DNA of 11,028 bases, from assembly GCA_031551765.1 (NCBI GenBank), contig JAVBNC010000136.1:1-11028 (forward strand), in the 5' to 3' direction. Each line of letters begins with the position of its first letter. Within the stretch, counting starts at the first letter, position 1. Position numbers and translations under genes: made by a program. Positions 1 to 9,370 of the stretch are shown here, piece after piece. Below the pieces are notes generated by a model that saw nothing but the letters and a program-made list of their open reading frames with translations, made no database searches and was not told the DNA's origin. The DNA comes from JAVBNC01 sp031551765 (lineage in GTDB: Bacteria; Desulfobacterota; Desulfovibrionia; Desulfovibrionales; Desulfovibrionaceae).

Positions 1-140
1 TAAACCCGCCCCCATGACCCTTTTAATTGTTATTTGGTGGTGGGTTGGTTGGCGGGGGTATGGGAGTACCCTTACTTCCTGGATTGGTTCCCCCCTGCCC
101 CCGGGCGTCGCGTCACCGCACACTAAGAGGATTGTCGGCC
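1..140 (+). other. G-rich, structured leader upstream of aspS
   Basis: This stretch holds no convincing gene. It contains a dense series of G pairs and runs at 36-64, then a short hairpin (GGGTA 56-60 with TACCC 67-71, six-base loop), then C-rich runs at 90-95 and 98-102 that could pair with the G5 run at 54-58. No promoter with good -35 and -10 boxes is visible. The aspS transcript may therefore start upstream of the window or be part of a longer operon. The first three bases are TAA, which could be the stop of an upstream gene, but that cannot be verified here. The reading frame is open back to a TTG at 27, but that extension is low-complexity and lacks a Shine-Dalgarno. Confidence 0.4.
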
Positions 141-1973
141 ATGAGTATTGAAACGACGAAAGACCTGCAGCAGGAACACCAGCGCTTTATTGAACCTCTT
201 GGGGACTGGCGGCGCAGCCATTCCTGCGGCGAGCTGGGCATGGCGCAGAACGGCGAGACCGTGTGCCTGATGGGCTGGGTGCAGTTCCGGCGCGACCACG
301 GCGGGCTTATTTTCGTGGACCTGCGCGACCGCGCGGGCCTGACCCAGATCGTGTTCAGCCCGGAAATAGCGCCCAAGGCGCATGAAAACGCGCACATCCT
401 GCGCACGGAATACGTGCTGGCCATCAAGGGCAAGGTGCGGCCGCGCCCGGAAGGCATGGCCAACCCGGGCATGAAAACCGGCGAAATCGAAGTGGTGGTG
501 CACGAGTGGAAACTGTGCAACACCTCGAAAACCCCGCCCTTTCTCATCGACGAGCGTGGCGAAATCAACGAGAACGTGCGCCTGCAGTACCGCTATTTGG
601 ACATGCGCCGTCCCAACATGGCCGCGAACTTCATTCTGCGGCACAAGGCGGCCCAGTCCGTGCGCCGCTACATGGACGGGCAGGGCTTTCTGGAAGTGGA
701 AACCCCGGTGCTCACCAAATCCACGCCCGAGGGCGCGCGGGACTTTCTGGTGCCCAGCCGGGTGAACCAGGGCCAGTTTTTCGCCCTGCCGCAAAGCCCG
801 CAGATTTTTAAACAACTGCTGATGGTGGCGGGCCTTGACCGCTACTTCCAGATCGTGCGCTGCTTCCGGGATGAGGACTTGCGCGCGGATCGCCAGCCGG
901 AATTCACCCAGATCGACATCGAAATGTCCTTTGTGGATGAAAGCCAGGTCATGACCATGGCGGAAGGGCTTATCGCCAACGTGTTCAAGGACGTGATGGG
1001 CGTGGACGTGGCCCTGCCGCTGCCGCGCATGACCTATGACACGGCCATGGGTGACTACGGCGTGGACAAGCCGGACACCCGCTTTGACCTGAAACTGAAA
1101 GACGTGACGGATATCGTGCGCGGCAGCGGTTTCCGCCTGTTCAGCGCGGCCCCGCTGGTCAAAGCCATGAAGGTGCCCGGCGGCGAGAGCCTGTCCCGCA
1201 AGGAAATCGACGACTTCACGGATTTCGTGAAAATTTACGGCGCCCAAGGCCTGGCCTGGATCAAGGTGCGTCCGGACGAATGGCAGTCCCCCATTGCCAA
1301 GTTCCTGTCCGACGCGGAGCGTGAAGGCCTGAAGAAAGCGCTGGACCTGCAGGTGGGCGACATCGTCTTTTTCCAGGCGGGCGCGCCGGACATGGTCAAC
1401 GCGGCCTTGGGCAACCTGCGCGTGCACATCGCGGAACACCTGAACCTGATTCCGGAAAACAAGTACAACCTGCTCTGGGTCACGGATTTCCCGCTGTTCG
1501 AATACAACGAGGAAGAGAACCGCTACGTGGCCTGCCACCACCCCTTCACTTCCCCGGCCATCGGGCACATGGAGCGCATGGCTTCGGACCCGGCTTCCTG
1601 CAAGGCGCGGGCGTACGACATGGTGCTCAACGGCTGCGAATTGGGCGGCGGGTCCATCCGAAACCACTCCGCCGCCGTGCAGCGGGACATGTTCAAGGCG
1701 CTGGGCTTTACGGAAGAGGAATACGAAGGCCAGTTCGGCCACCTCATCCAGGCGCTGGAGCACGGCGCGCCGCCCCACGGCGGCATTGCTTTCGGCTTTG
1801 ACCGGCTGATCATGCTGCTCACCGGGGCCAAGTCCATCCGCGACGTCATCGCTTTCCCCAAAACCCAGAAGGCCACCTGCCTGCTCACCCAGGCCCCGTC
1901 CGTGGTTTCCAACAAACAACTGCGCGAACTGGGCATACGCCTGCGGGAAGAAGCCAAGGACAAAGAAGCGTAG
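141..1973 (+). CDS. aspS: Aspartyl-tRNA synthetase (bacterial type, probably non-discriminating)
   Basis: Class II aminoacyl-tRNA synthetase that attaches aspartate to tRNA-Asp in the cytoplasm. The product is 610 residues, close to the roughly 590 usual for bacterial AspRS. The N-terminal OB-fold anticodon-binding domain covers about residues 25-125 (GWVQFRRDHGGLIFVDLRDR at 45-64). The class II core follows, with motif 2 at 242-259 (FRDEDLRADRQPEFTQID) and motif 3 at 548-560 (GIAFGFDRLIMLL, including the ATP-binding Arg). The bacterial GAD insertion lies between, about 295-430. I chose ATG 141 because AAGAGG (125-130) sits 10 nt upstream and the protein begins as family members do; an upstream TTG at 27 would add 38 low-complexity residues. 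Residues His53 (RDHGG) and Gly105 (RPEGMAN) match the positions that in Pseudomonas aeruginosa AspRS (H31, G81) go with a relaxed enzyme that also charges tRNA-Asn. If that holds, the symbol aspS stays but the product is Asp-tRNA(Asp/Asn) ligase. The gene ends at a strong terminator. Confidence 0.97.
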   Translation: MSIETTKDLQQEHQRFIEPLGDWRRSHSCGELGMAQNGETVCLMGWVQFRRDHGGLIFVDLRDRAGLTQIVFSPEIAPKAHENAHILRTEYVLAIKGKVRPRPEGMANPGMKTGEIEVVVHEWKLCNTSKTPPFLIDERGEINENVRLQYRYLDMRRPNMAANFILRHKAAQSVRRYMDGQGFLEVETPVLTKSTPEGARDFLVPSRVNQGQFFALPQSPQIFKQLLMVAGLDRYFQIVRCFRDEDLRADRQPEFTQIDIEMSFVDESQVMTMAEGLIANVFKDVMGVDVALPLPRMTYDTAMGDYGVDKPDTRFDLKLKDVTDIVRGSGFRLFSAAPLVKAMKVPGGESLSRKEIDDFTDFVKIYGAQGLAWIKVRPDEWQSPIAKFLSDAEREGLKKALDLQVGDIVFFQAGAPDMVNAALGNLRVHIAEHLNLIPENKYNLLWVTDFPLFEYNEEENRYVACHHPFTSPAIGHMERMASDPASCKARAYDMVLNGCELGGGSIRNHSAAVQRDMFKALGFTEEEYEGQFGHLIQALEHGAPPHGGIAFGFDRLIMLLTGAKSIRDVIAFPKTQKATCLLTQAPSVVSNKQLRELGIRLREEAKDKEA

Positions 1974-1994
1974 TATAAACGCAGAGTTGCATTT

Positions 1995-2032
1995 ACCGCC
2001 GGGATCTTTGGGTTCCGGCGGTTTATTTTTTT
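1995..2032 (+). terminator. Intrinsic terminator after aspS
   Basis: A perfect stem CCGCCGG (1996-2002) / CCGGCGG (2015-2021) extends inward by G-T and A-T pairs and outward by A1995-T2022. It is followed directly by TTTATTTTTTT (2022-2032). It lies 22 nt after the aspS stop and separates aspS from the next unit. Confidence 0.92.
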
Positions 2033-2043
2033 ATGAAAGACCC

Positions 2044-2070
2044 TATAGTTTTTTTCCGGGAGGCCGATAC
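2044..2070 (+). promoter_or_regulatory. Sigma-28 (FliA) type promoter
   Basis: TATAGTTT (2044-2051), an 11-nt spacer, then GCCGATAC (2063-2070). The enterobacterial sigma-28 consensus is TAAAGTTT, 11 nt, GCCGATAA, so 14 of 16 positions match at exactly the consensus spacing. Transcription would start around 2076-2078, giving a leader of about 35 nt before the ATG at 2112. The promoter lies just beyond the aspS terminator and directly before a small gene with its own terminator, which is where a single-gene promoter should be. The match is seen in the sequence; use by FliA is inferred. Confidence 0.78.
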
Positions 2071-2111
2071 GGTGTTCAGGCGTGTACCGCCAACAAGCAA
2101 GGAGGCCTTTT

Positions 2112-2354
2112 ATGAGCAGCACAAGCCCTTCCGATATCGCCGCCCTGTCCGCGACCACGCAGAAGGCGGTTATCGGAGCCGAGATCATCACCAAGACGCT
2201 TGATACCTTGAACCAGTACGGCGGCACCAGCGGCAGCGGTTCCTGCGACAAAAGCGGGACCAGCGGCGATATGGCCGCCAGCTACGACTTTCAAAAGTCG
2301 GTTTTGTCCGCGGCATACAGTCCCAAGGGGGCTATCGCGGATGTCTCAAGCTGA
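2112..2354 (+). CDS. Small sigma-28-controlled protein, putative motility-associated (YjfB-like?)
   Basis: An 80-residue protein with no signal peptide or membrane segment. Residues 5-35 (from PSDIAALSATTQ to TLDTLNQYG) look like a continuous amphipathic helix. A Gly/Ser/Thr linker with one Cys (about 37-53) follows, then a second short segment ending YDFQKSVLSAAY (58-69). The start at ATG 2112 is set by AAGGAGG (2099-2105), 6 nt upstream; a GTG at 2082 in the same frame has no such site. The helix pattern (IAALS, AV, T-LDTLNQ) weakly resembles the short YjfB-type 'putative motility protein' family, but I cannot confirm family membership. The best functional clue is the near-consensus sigma-28 promoter at 2044-2070, which would place it with late flagellar or chemotaxis genes. 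It is a single-gene unit with terminators on both sides. Coding is likely real; function is unknown. Confidence 0.82.
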   Translation: MSSTSPSDIAALSATTQKAVIGAEIITKTLDTLNQYGGTSGSGSCDKSGTSGDMAASYDFQKSVLSAAYSPKGAIADVSS

Positions 2355-2370
2355 GGCGCTCAGGCACGCC

Positions 2371-2404
2371 AAACCCCCGGCACGCAGGTTCCGGGGGTTT
2401 TTTT
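2371..2404 (+). terminator. Intrinsic terminator of the small motility-type gene
   Basis: A perfect 10-bp stem AAACCCCCGG (2371-2380) / CCGGGGGTTT (2391-2400) has a 10-nt loop and T7 at 2398-2404. It lies 16 nt after the stop at 2354. The matching A and T ends mean it could also work in the reverse direction. Confidence 0.93.
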
Positions 2405-2459
2405 GTGCTTTACCCTGGCCTTAAAGCGCTATACGCTGTATGGCCATTAAGAGGTCGTC

Positions 2460-3071
2460 ATGCCGCGTGTTGTGTTGTTCTGTCTCCTGCTCGCCCTTTC
2501 CGGCTGCGCGCAGCGGAGCACAGTGATGGTGGACTCCGTTGTGAATGCGACGGTTGCCGCGCATCAGGATCGTTGCTATGCCGTTGCATCCGGCATGCCC
2601 GGCGTGCGGTCTGACGATGCGCGGTTTATGGTGTACAAGGAACAGCTGGAGAGTGTTTTGGCGTCACTGGATTACTGCCTTGCGCGGGACGAAAGCGAGG
2701 CCACGGCCCTGGTGCTGCTTTCCTACGGCGAAGAGAGCTGGGGAGCGTACCAGGAAGAGCCCAGAGTAGGCGTGGGCATGGGGATGGGGTCCGGCACCGG
2801 GCGGGGCGGCTCGTTTTTCGGCCTGGGCGTCGGCGTCAGCCAGCCTTACGGGGGCGCATCCCCTTCCGTTACCAGGCGCATAGATCTGGACGCCGTGCCC
2901 GTCGGCGCGCCGGATAAGCCGGGCAGCCTCTGGAGCGTGAGCCTGACCGCCACGGGCCGGGGCGGAAACCTGCGCGCCGCCTTCCCGAAAATGCTGGACG
3001 CGGCCCGCCCGTATCTGGGCCGGGACAGCCATGGTCCGGTGACCGTGACCCTGGACGGAGACATATGGTAA
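2460..3071 (+). CDS. Putative outer-membrane lipoprotein, DUF4136-like
   Basis: A 203-residue secreted lipoprotein of unknown function. The signal peptide is very short: Arg3, a hydrophobic stretch at 4-13, then the lipobox LSGC ending at Cys16. Residue 17 is Ala rather than Asp, so sorting to the outer membrane is expected. After it come a helical region with the pair Cys39 and Cys73, a strand ending VLLSYG (85-90), a Gly-rich segment at 103-126 (GVGMGMGSG, FFGLGVGVS), and a C-terminal part with strands around 156-165 and 193-203. This order (helix, strand ending in a YG-type motif, Gly-rich hairpin, basic strand) resembles DUF4136 lipoproteins, but that is a judgement from pattern, not a search. 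AAGAGG (2449-2454) sits 5 nt before the ATG. Its last codons overlap kdsB by 7 nt, so the two are probably translationally coupled, which suggests an envelope role. Confidence 0.85.
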   Translation: MPRVVLFCLLLALSGCAQRSTVMVDSVVNATVAAHQDRCYAVASGMPGVRSDDARFMVYKEQLESVLASLDYCLARDESEATALVLLSYGEESWGAYQEEPRVGVGMGMGSGTGRGGSFFGLGVGVSQPYGGASPSVTRRIDLDAVPVGAPDKPGSLWSVSLTATGRGGNLRAAFPKMLDAARPYLGRDSHGPVTVTLDGDIW

Positions 3072-3838
3072 CCCCCGCCGCGCTGCCCCCATGTTACGCC
3101 TTTATCCCGGCGCGCTATGCGTCCACCCGCTTTCCCGGCAAGCCGCTGGCGGATATTCTGGGCAAGCCCATGTTCTGGCATGTCTGGAACCAGACCAGGC
3201 GCTGCGCGCTGCTCAAGCAAGTGACGCTGTGCACGGATGATAAGCGGATCATGGACGCGGCCGCCTCCCTGGGCGTGCCCTGTTGCCTGACGCGGGCGGA
3301 CCACGCCAGCGGCACGGACAGAATTTTTGAGGCCGCCACGGCCATGGACCTGCCGCCGGAAGCCGTGGCCGTCAACGTGCAGGGGGACGAGCCCGCGCTG
3401 AACCCGGCCATGTTGGACGCGCTGCTCGCGCCTTTTCAGGACCCCGCCGTGCGCGCCGCCACCCTGGCCCATCCCATAGGCGCGGAGGAAGCAGCTCCCC
3501 CGGACCGGGTGAAAGTGGTGACCAGCCTGGCGGGCGACGCGCTGTATTTGTCCCGCGCCCCCATCCCTTTTGACCGGGACGGGGAGGGCGCGGCGGATAC
3601 GGCCCCTTATCTGCTGCATCTGGGCATTTACGCGTTTCGCATGGACGTGCTGGCCGCGTTCACGCGCTTTGCTCCCACCCGCCTGGAACAGCGGGAAAAG
3701 CTGGAGCAGCTCCGCCTGCTGGAGCACGGCATCCCTTTGCGGGTGGTGCACACCCCGCACCGCTCGCACGGCGTGGATACCCCGAAGGACCTGGAAGCCA
3801 TTCTGCCCCTGATCCGCGCCGGTTTACACGAAGAATAA
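3065..3838 (+). CDS. kdsB: 3-deoxy-manno-octulosonate cytidylyltransferase (CMP-KDO synthetase)
   Basis: Activates KDO with CTP to CMP-KDO, the donor for the inner core of LPS; cytoplasmic and Mg-dependent. The 257 residues match the family length of about 250. Signatures in order are the nucleotide-binding loop IPARYASTRFPGKPL (14-28), TDD (57-59), HASGTDR (80-86), VNVQGDEP (103-110), HLGIYAFR (185-192), LEQREKLEQLR (207-217) and GVDTPKDLE (236-244). These are characteristic of KdsB rather than of other sugar cytidylyltransferases. The start ATG 3065 lies inside the end of the lipoprotein gene, with GGAG (3057-3060) 4 nt upstream, so reinitiation or coupling is likely. About nine residues precede the conserved loop, slightly more than usual. 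It shows that the host makes KDO-containing LPS. Confidence 0.96.
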   Translation: MVTPAALPPCYAFIPARYASTRFPGKPLADILGKPMFWHVWNQTRRCALLKQVTLCTDDKRIMDAAASLGVPCCLTRADHASGTDRIFEAATAMDLPPEAVAVNVQGDEPALNPAMLDALLAPFQDPAVRAATLAHPIGAEEAAPPDRVKVVTSLAGDALYLSRAPIPFDRDGEGAADTAPYLLHLGIYAFRMDVLAAFTRFAPTRLEQREKLEQLRLLEHGIPLRVVHTPHRSHGVDTPKDLEAILPLIRAGLHEE

Positions 3839-3840
3839 GA

Positions 3841-3862
3841 ACGGTCGCCGCCGGCCGACCGT
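3841..3862 (+). other. Hairpin in the kdsB-TPR intergenic gap
   Basis: ACGGTCG (3841-3847) and CGACCGT (3856-3862) form a perfect 7-bp inverted repeat with an 8-nt GC loop. It has no T-tract, so it is not a standard terminator. It lies between the kdsB stop and the Shine-Dalgarno of the next gene. It could stabilise or process the transcript, or act as a small operator; nothing else decides between these. Confidence 0.4.
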
Positions 3863-3879
3863 AACGCCAAGGAGAACGC

Positions 3880-4683
3880 ATGTCCCAGGAATTGACCAAC
3901 GCGCGCCGCAACCTAAGTCAGATCAACTCCCTTTTGCGTCAAGGAAAGCTCCAGTCCGCCGTGCAGAACCTGCACAGCGCGCTGTCGCTGGTGGCGGGGC
4001 GGGCATTGATGAAGTCCGAGCGCGATGAGTTTGACCGGCTGTTCGACAGCGCCGTGAGTAAACTCAACGAAGACCCGCACCTGCGCAAAATCTACCCTCT
4101 GTCGCTGAACTACGTGCCCGGCGGGGAAAAGTTGTTCCTTGATGATATTAAAGAGCTGCTTAGTGTGCTTGAGGACGCAAGCCTGGAAGAAGCGGAAGAA
4201 GCCGCGCGCCAATTGGCGGAGGAAAAGTCCCAGGCCCTGGCCGCGGGCCAGGAGAAGCTGGACGCCGGGGAACACGACGAGGCCAGGGCGCTGTTTTCCG
4301 CCTTGTCGGGCGAACACCCTGACGACGGCGAGCTGAAGGCGGACATAGGCGAACGGGTGCTTAAAGCGGGCTTGTACGAGGACGCGGCCGCCTACCTGTC
4401 TGAGGCCGTGGCCATAGACCCGCATGCGGCGTACAACTACAACCGTCTGGGCATGGCCCTGCGCAAGCTGGCCCGTTTTGAAGTGGCGGAAGGCTATTAC
4501 CGGAAGGCCATGGAACTGACCCCGGAAGACCCCAACCTGATGTTCAATATTGGCAGGCTATACCTGGAATGGGAAAAGTGGGACAAGGCCGTGGAATTCG
4601 GCGAGCGCGCGGCAAACCTGCAGCCGGAATTCATGGAAGCCCGCAAGCTGGCCTCGTTCGCCCGCAAGAAAATGGGTAGTTAG
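3880..4683 (+). CDS. Tetratricopeptide repeat protein
   Basis: A 267-residue soluble protein without signal peptide or membrane segment, so probably a cytoplasmic scaffold. The N-terminal part (1-98) is mostly helical and not TPR-like, with a possible conserved stretch LRKIYPLSLNYVPGGE (68-83). A charged Glu/Ala-rich helix, likely coiled coil, covers about 100-122. Roughly four TPR units follow: about 118-149, 152-183, 186-217 (YNRLGMALRKL, then AEGYYRKAMELTPED) and 219-250 (LMFNIGRLYLEWEKWDKAVEFGERA). The last two are the clearest, with the typical W/Y/G/A/P positions. The start is supported by AAGGAG (3869-3874), 5 nt upstream of ATG. It lies 41 nt after kdsB and 22 nt before the flavodoxin-fold gene, so it is probably in the same operon. 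The partner proteins cannot be inferred. Confidence 0.92.
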   Translation: MSQELTNARRNLSQINSLLRQGKLQSAVQNLHSALSLVAGRALMKSERDEFDRLFDSAVSKLNEDPHLRKIYPLSLNYVPGGEKLFLDDIKELLSVLEDASLEEAEEAARQLAEEKSQALAAGQEKLDAGEHDEARALFSALSGEHPDDGELKADIGERVLKAGLYEDAAAYLSEAVAIDPHAAYNYNRLGMALRKLARFEVAEGYYRKAMELTPEDPNLMFNIGRLYLEWEKWDKAVEFGERAANLQPEFMEARKLASFARKKMGS

Positions 4684-4705
4684 TCCGGCGAGAAGGAGTT
4701 TTTCG

Positions 4706-5347
4706 ATGAAAGTTATCGCCTGCAACGGAAGCCCGAGGAAAAAGGGCAACACCGCCACCCTGCTGGAACACGCGCTGCAGGGCGCGGGGAGCGTCGGCGC
4801 GCAAACAAAGCTGGTCCAGCTTTATGACTACAGCTTTAAAGGCTGTACCAGCTGCCTGGCCTGCAAGTTGCTGAACGGGAAAAGCTACGGCGCCTGCGCC
4901 ATGCGGGACGGGCTTACCCCGGTGCTGGCGGAGGCGGCGGAGGCGGACGTCATTCTTCTGGGCGCGCCCATCTACCTGGGCACTGAAAGCGGGGAAGCGC
5001 GCTCGTTTATGGAACGCCTGCTCTACCCCTACCATACTTACGCGCAGGAACCTTCCACGCTGTTCCCGCGCCGGATCAAGACCGCCATGGTCTATACCAT
5101 GGGCCTGCCGGAGGCTGTGGCGCTCAAGCGCGGCTACGACAGGCTTTTCGAGCGGGCAACGTATTTCATGGGCCGCGTGTTCGGCCACTGCGAGCTGTTC
5201 GTGTACGACGAAGCCCGGCTTTTTGCCGAGCCATCCAAATACTTCTGCCCGAAAATAGACAGCAAGGCGCGCCAGGAACACCACGAGCAGATCTTCCCCA
5301 AAGAATGCGAGCGGGCTTTTGAACTGGGGAAGCGGCTGGCTTCCTGA
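4706..5347 (+). CDS. Flavodoxin-fold FMN oxidoreductase with Cys cluster (possible iron-sulfur flavoprotein)
   Basis: A 213-residue cytoplasmic protein of the NAD(P)H-dependent FMN reductase / flavodoxin family. The start MKVIACNGSPRKKGNT gives the first beta strand and the FMN phosphate-binding loop (GSPRKKGNT, 8-16). The second flavin-contact region is LLGAPIYLGTESGEARSFMERL (84-105, with APIY at 87-90). Between them lie four cysteines, C48, C51, C54 and C64 (C-X2-C-X2-C-X9-C). Archaeal and bacterial iron-sulfur flavoproteins bind 4Fe-4S with a similar compact motif, usually with a shorter last gap; many plain flavodoxin-like reductases have similar cysteines without a cluster, so this stays open. 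Further cysteines occur at 162, 181 and 201. The ATG at 4706 has AAGGAG (4693-4698) 7 nt upstream; the frame is open further back inside the TPR gene without a start signal. The substrate is unknown. Confidence 0.92.
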   Translation: MKVIACNGSPRKKGNTATLLEHALQGAGSVGAQTKLVQLYDYSFKGCTSCLACKLLNGKSYGACAMRDGLTPVLAEAAEADVILLGAPIYLGTESGEARSFMERLLYPYHTYAQEPSTLFPRRIKTAMVYTMGLPEAVALKRGYDRLFERATYFMGRVFGHCELFVYDEARLFAEPSKYFCPKIDSKARQEHHEQIFPKECERAFELGKRLAS

Positions 5348-5415
5348 TGCGGGCGAGCGTGAAAAACCGTGCGTCCGAAGCGCGGCTTGCGCCGAAAGCC
5401 CCGGCTTTTCCCGCG

Positions 5416-5421
5416 TATAAT
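5416..5421 (+). promoter_or_regulatory. Possible -10 box upstream of the hybrid kinase
   Basis: TATAAT at 5416-5421 is a perfect sigma-70 -10 hexamer in the 130-nt gap before the kinase gene. No good -35 lies at 16-18 nt; the nearest, TTGCGC (5387-5392), is 23 nt away, and there is no TGn extension. A short GCCG/CGGC stem (5391-5394 / 5402-5405) followed by TTTT just upstream could weakly terminate the preceding operon. An activator-dependent promoter is possible. Confidence 0.35.
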
Positions 5422-5477
5422 TATTGAGAATGTTTCCCTGATGCGGTAAAAGCATGCCATTTCCCCAGGAGGGCCGC

Positions 5478-9365
<3,888 letters not shown>

Positions 9366-9370
9366 CCCTT

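Noticed and set aside
27..140. N-terminal extension of AspRS from a TTG codon
   Set aside because: The extension is low-complexity Gly/Pro/Leu sequence from a G-rich leader without a Shine-Dalgarno; ATG 141 fits the family start.
123..1919. Long open frame on the minus strand opposite aspS
   Set aside because: It lies fully antisense to a clear synthetase gene. Its composition (rich in His, Val, Ala, Gln) is that of a GC-rich shadow frame, with no recognisable domain.
2371..2400. GGCAC boxes read as a sigma-54 promoter
   Set aside because: No TTGC-type element occurs at the required distance, and the segment is explained by the terminator stem.
2846..3769. Minus-strand open frame opposite kdsB
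   Set aside because: It is antisense to kdsB and the lipoprotein, with shadow-like composition and no motif.
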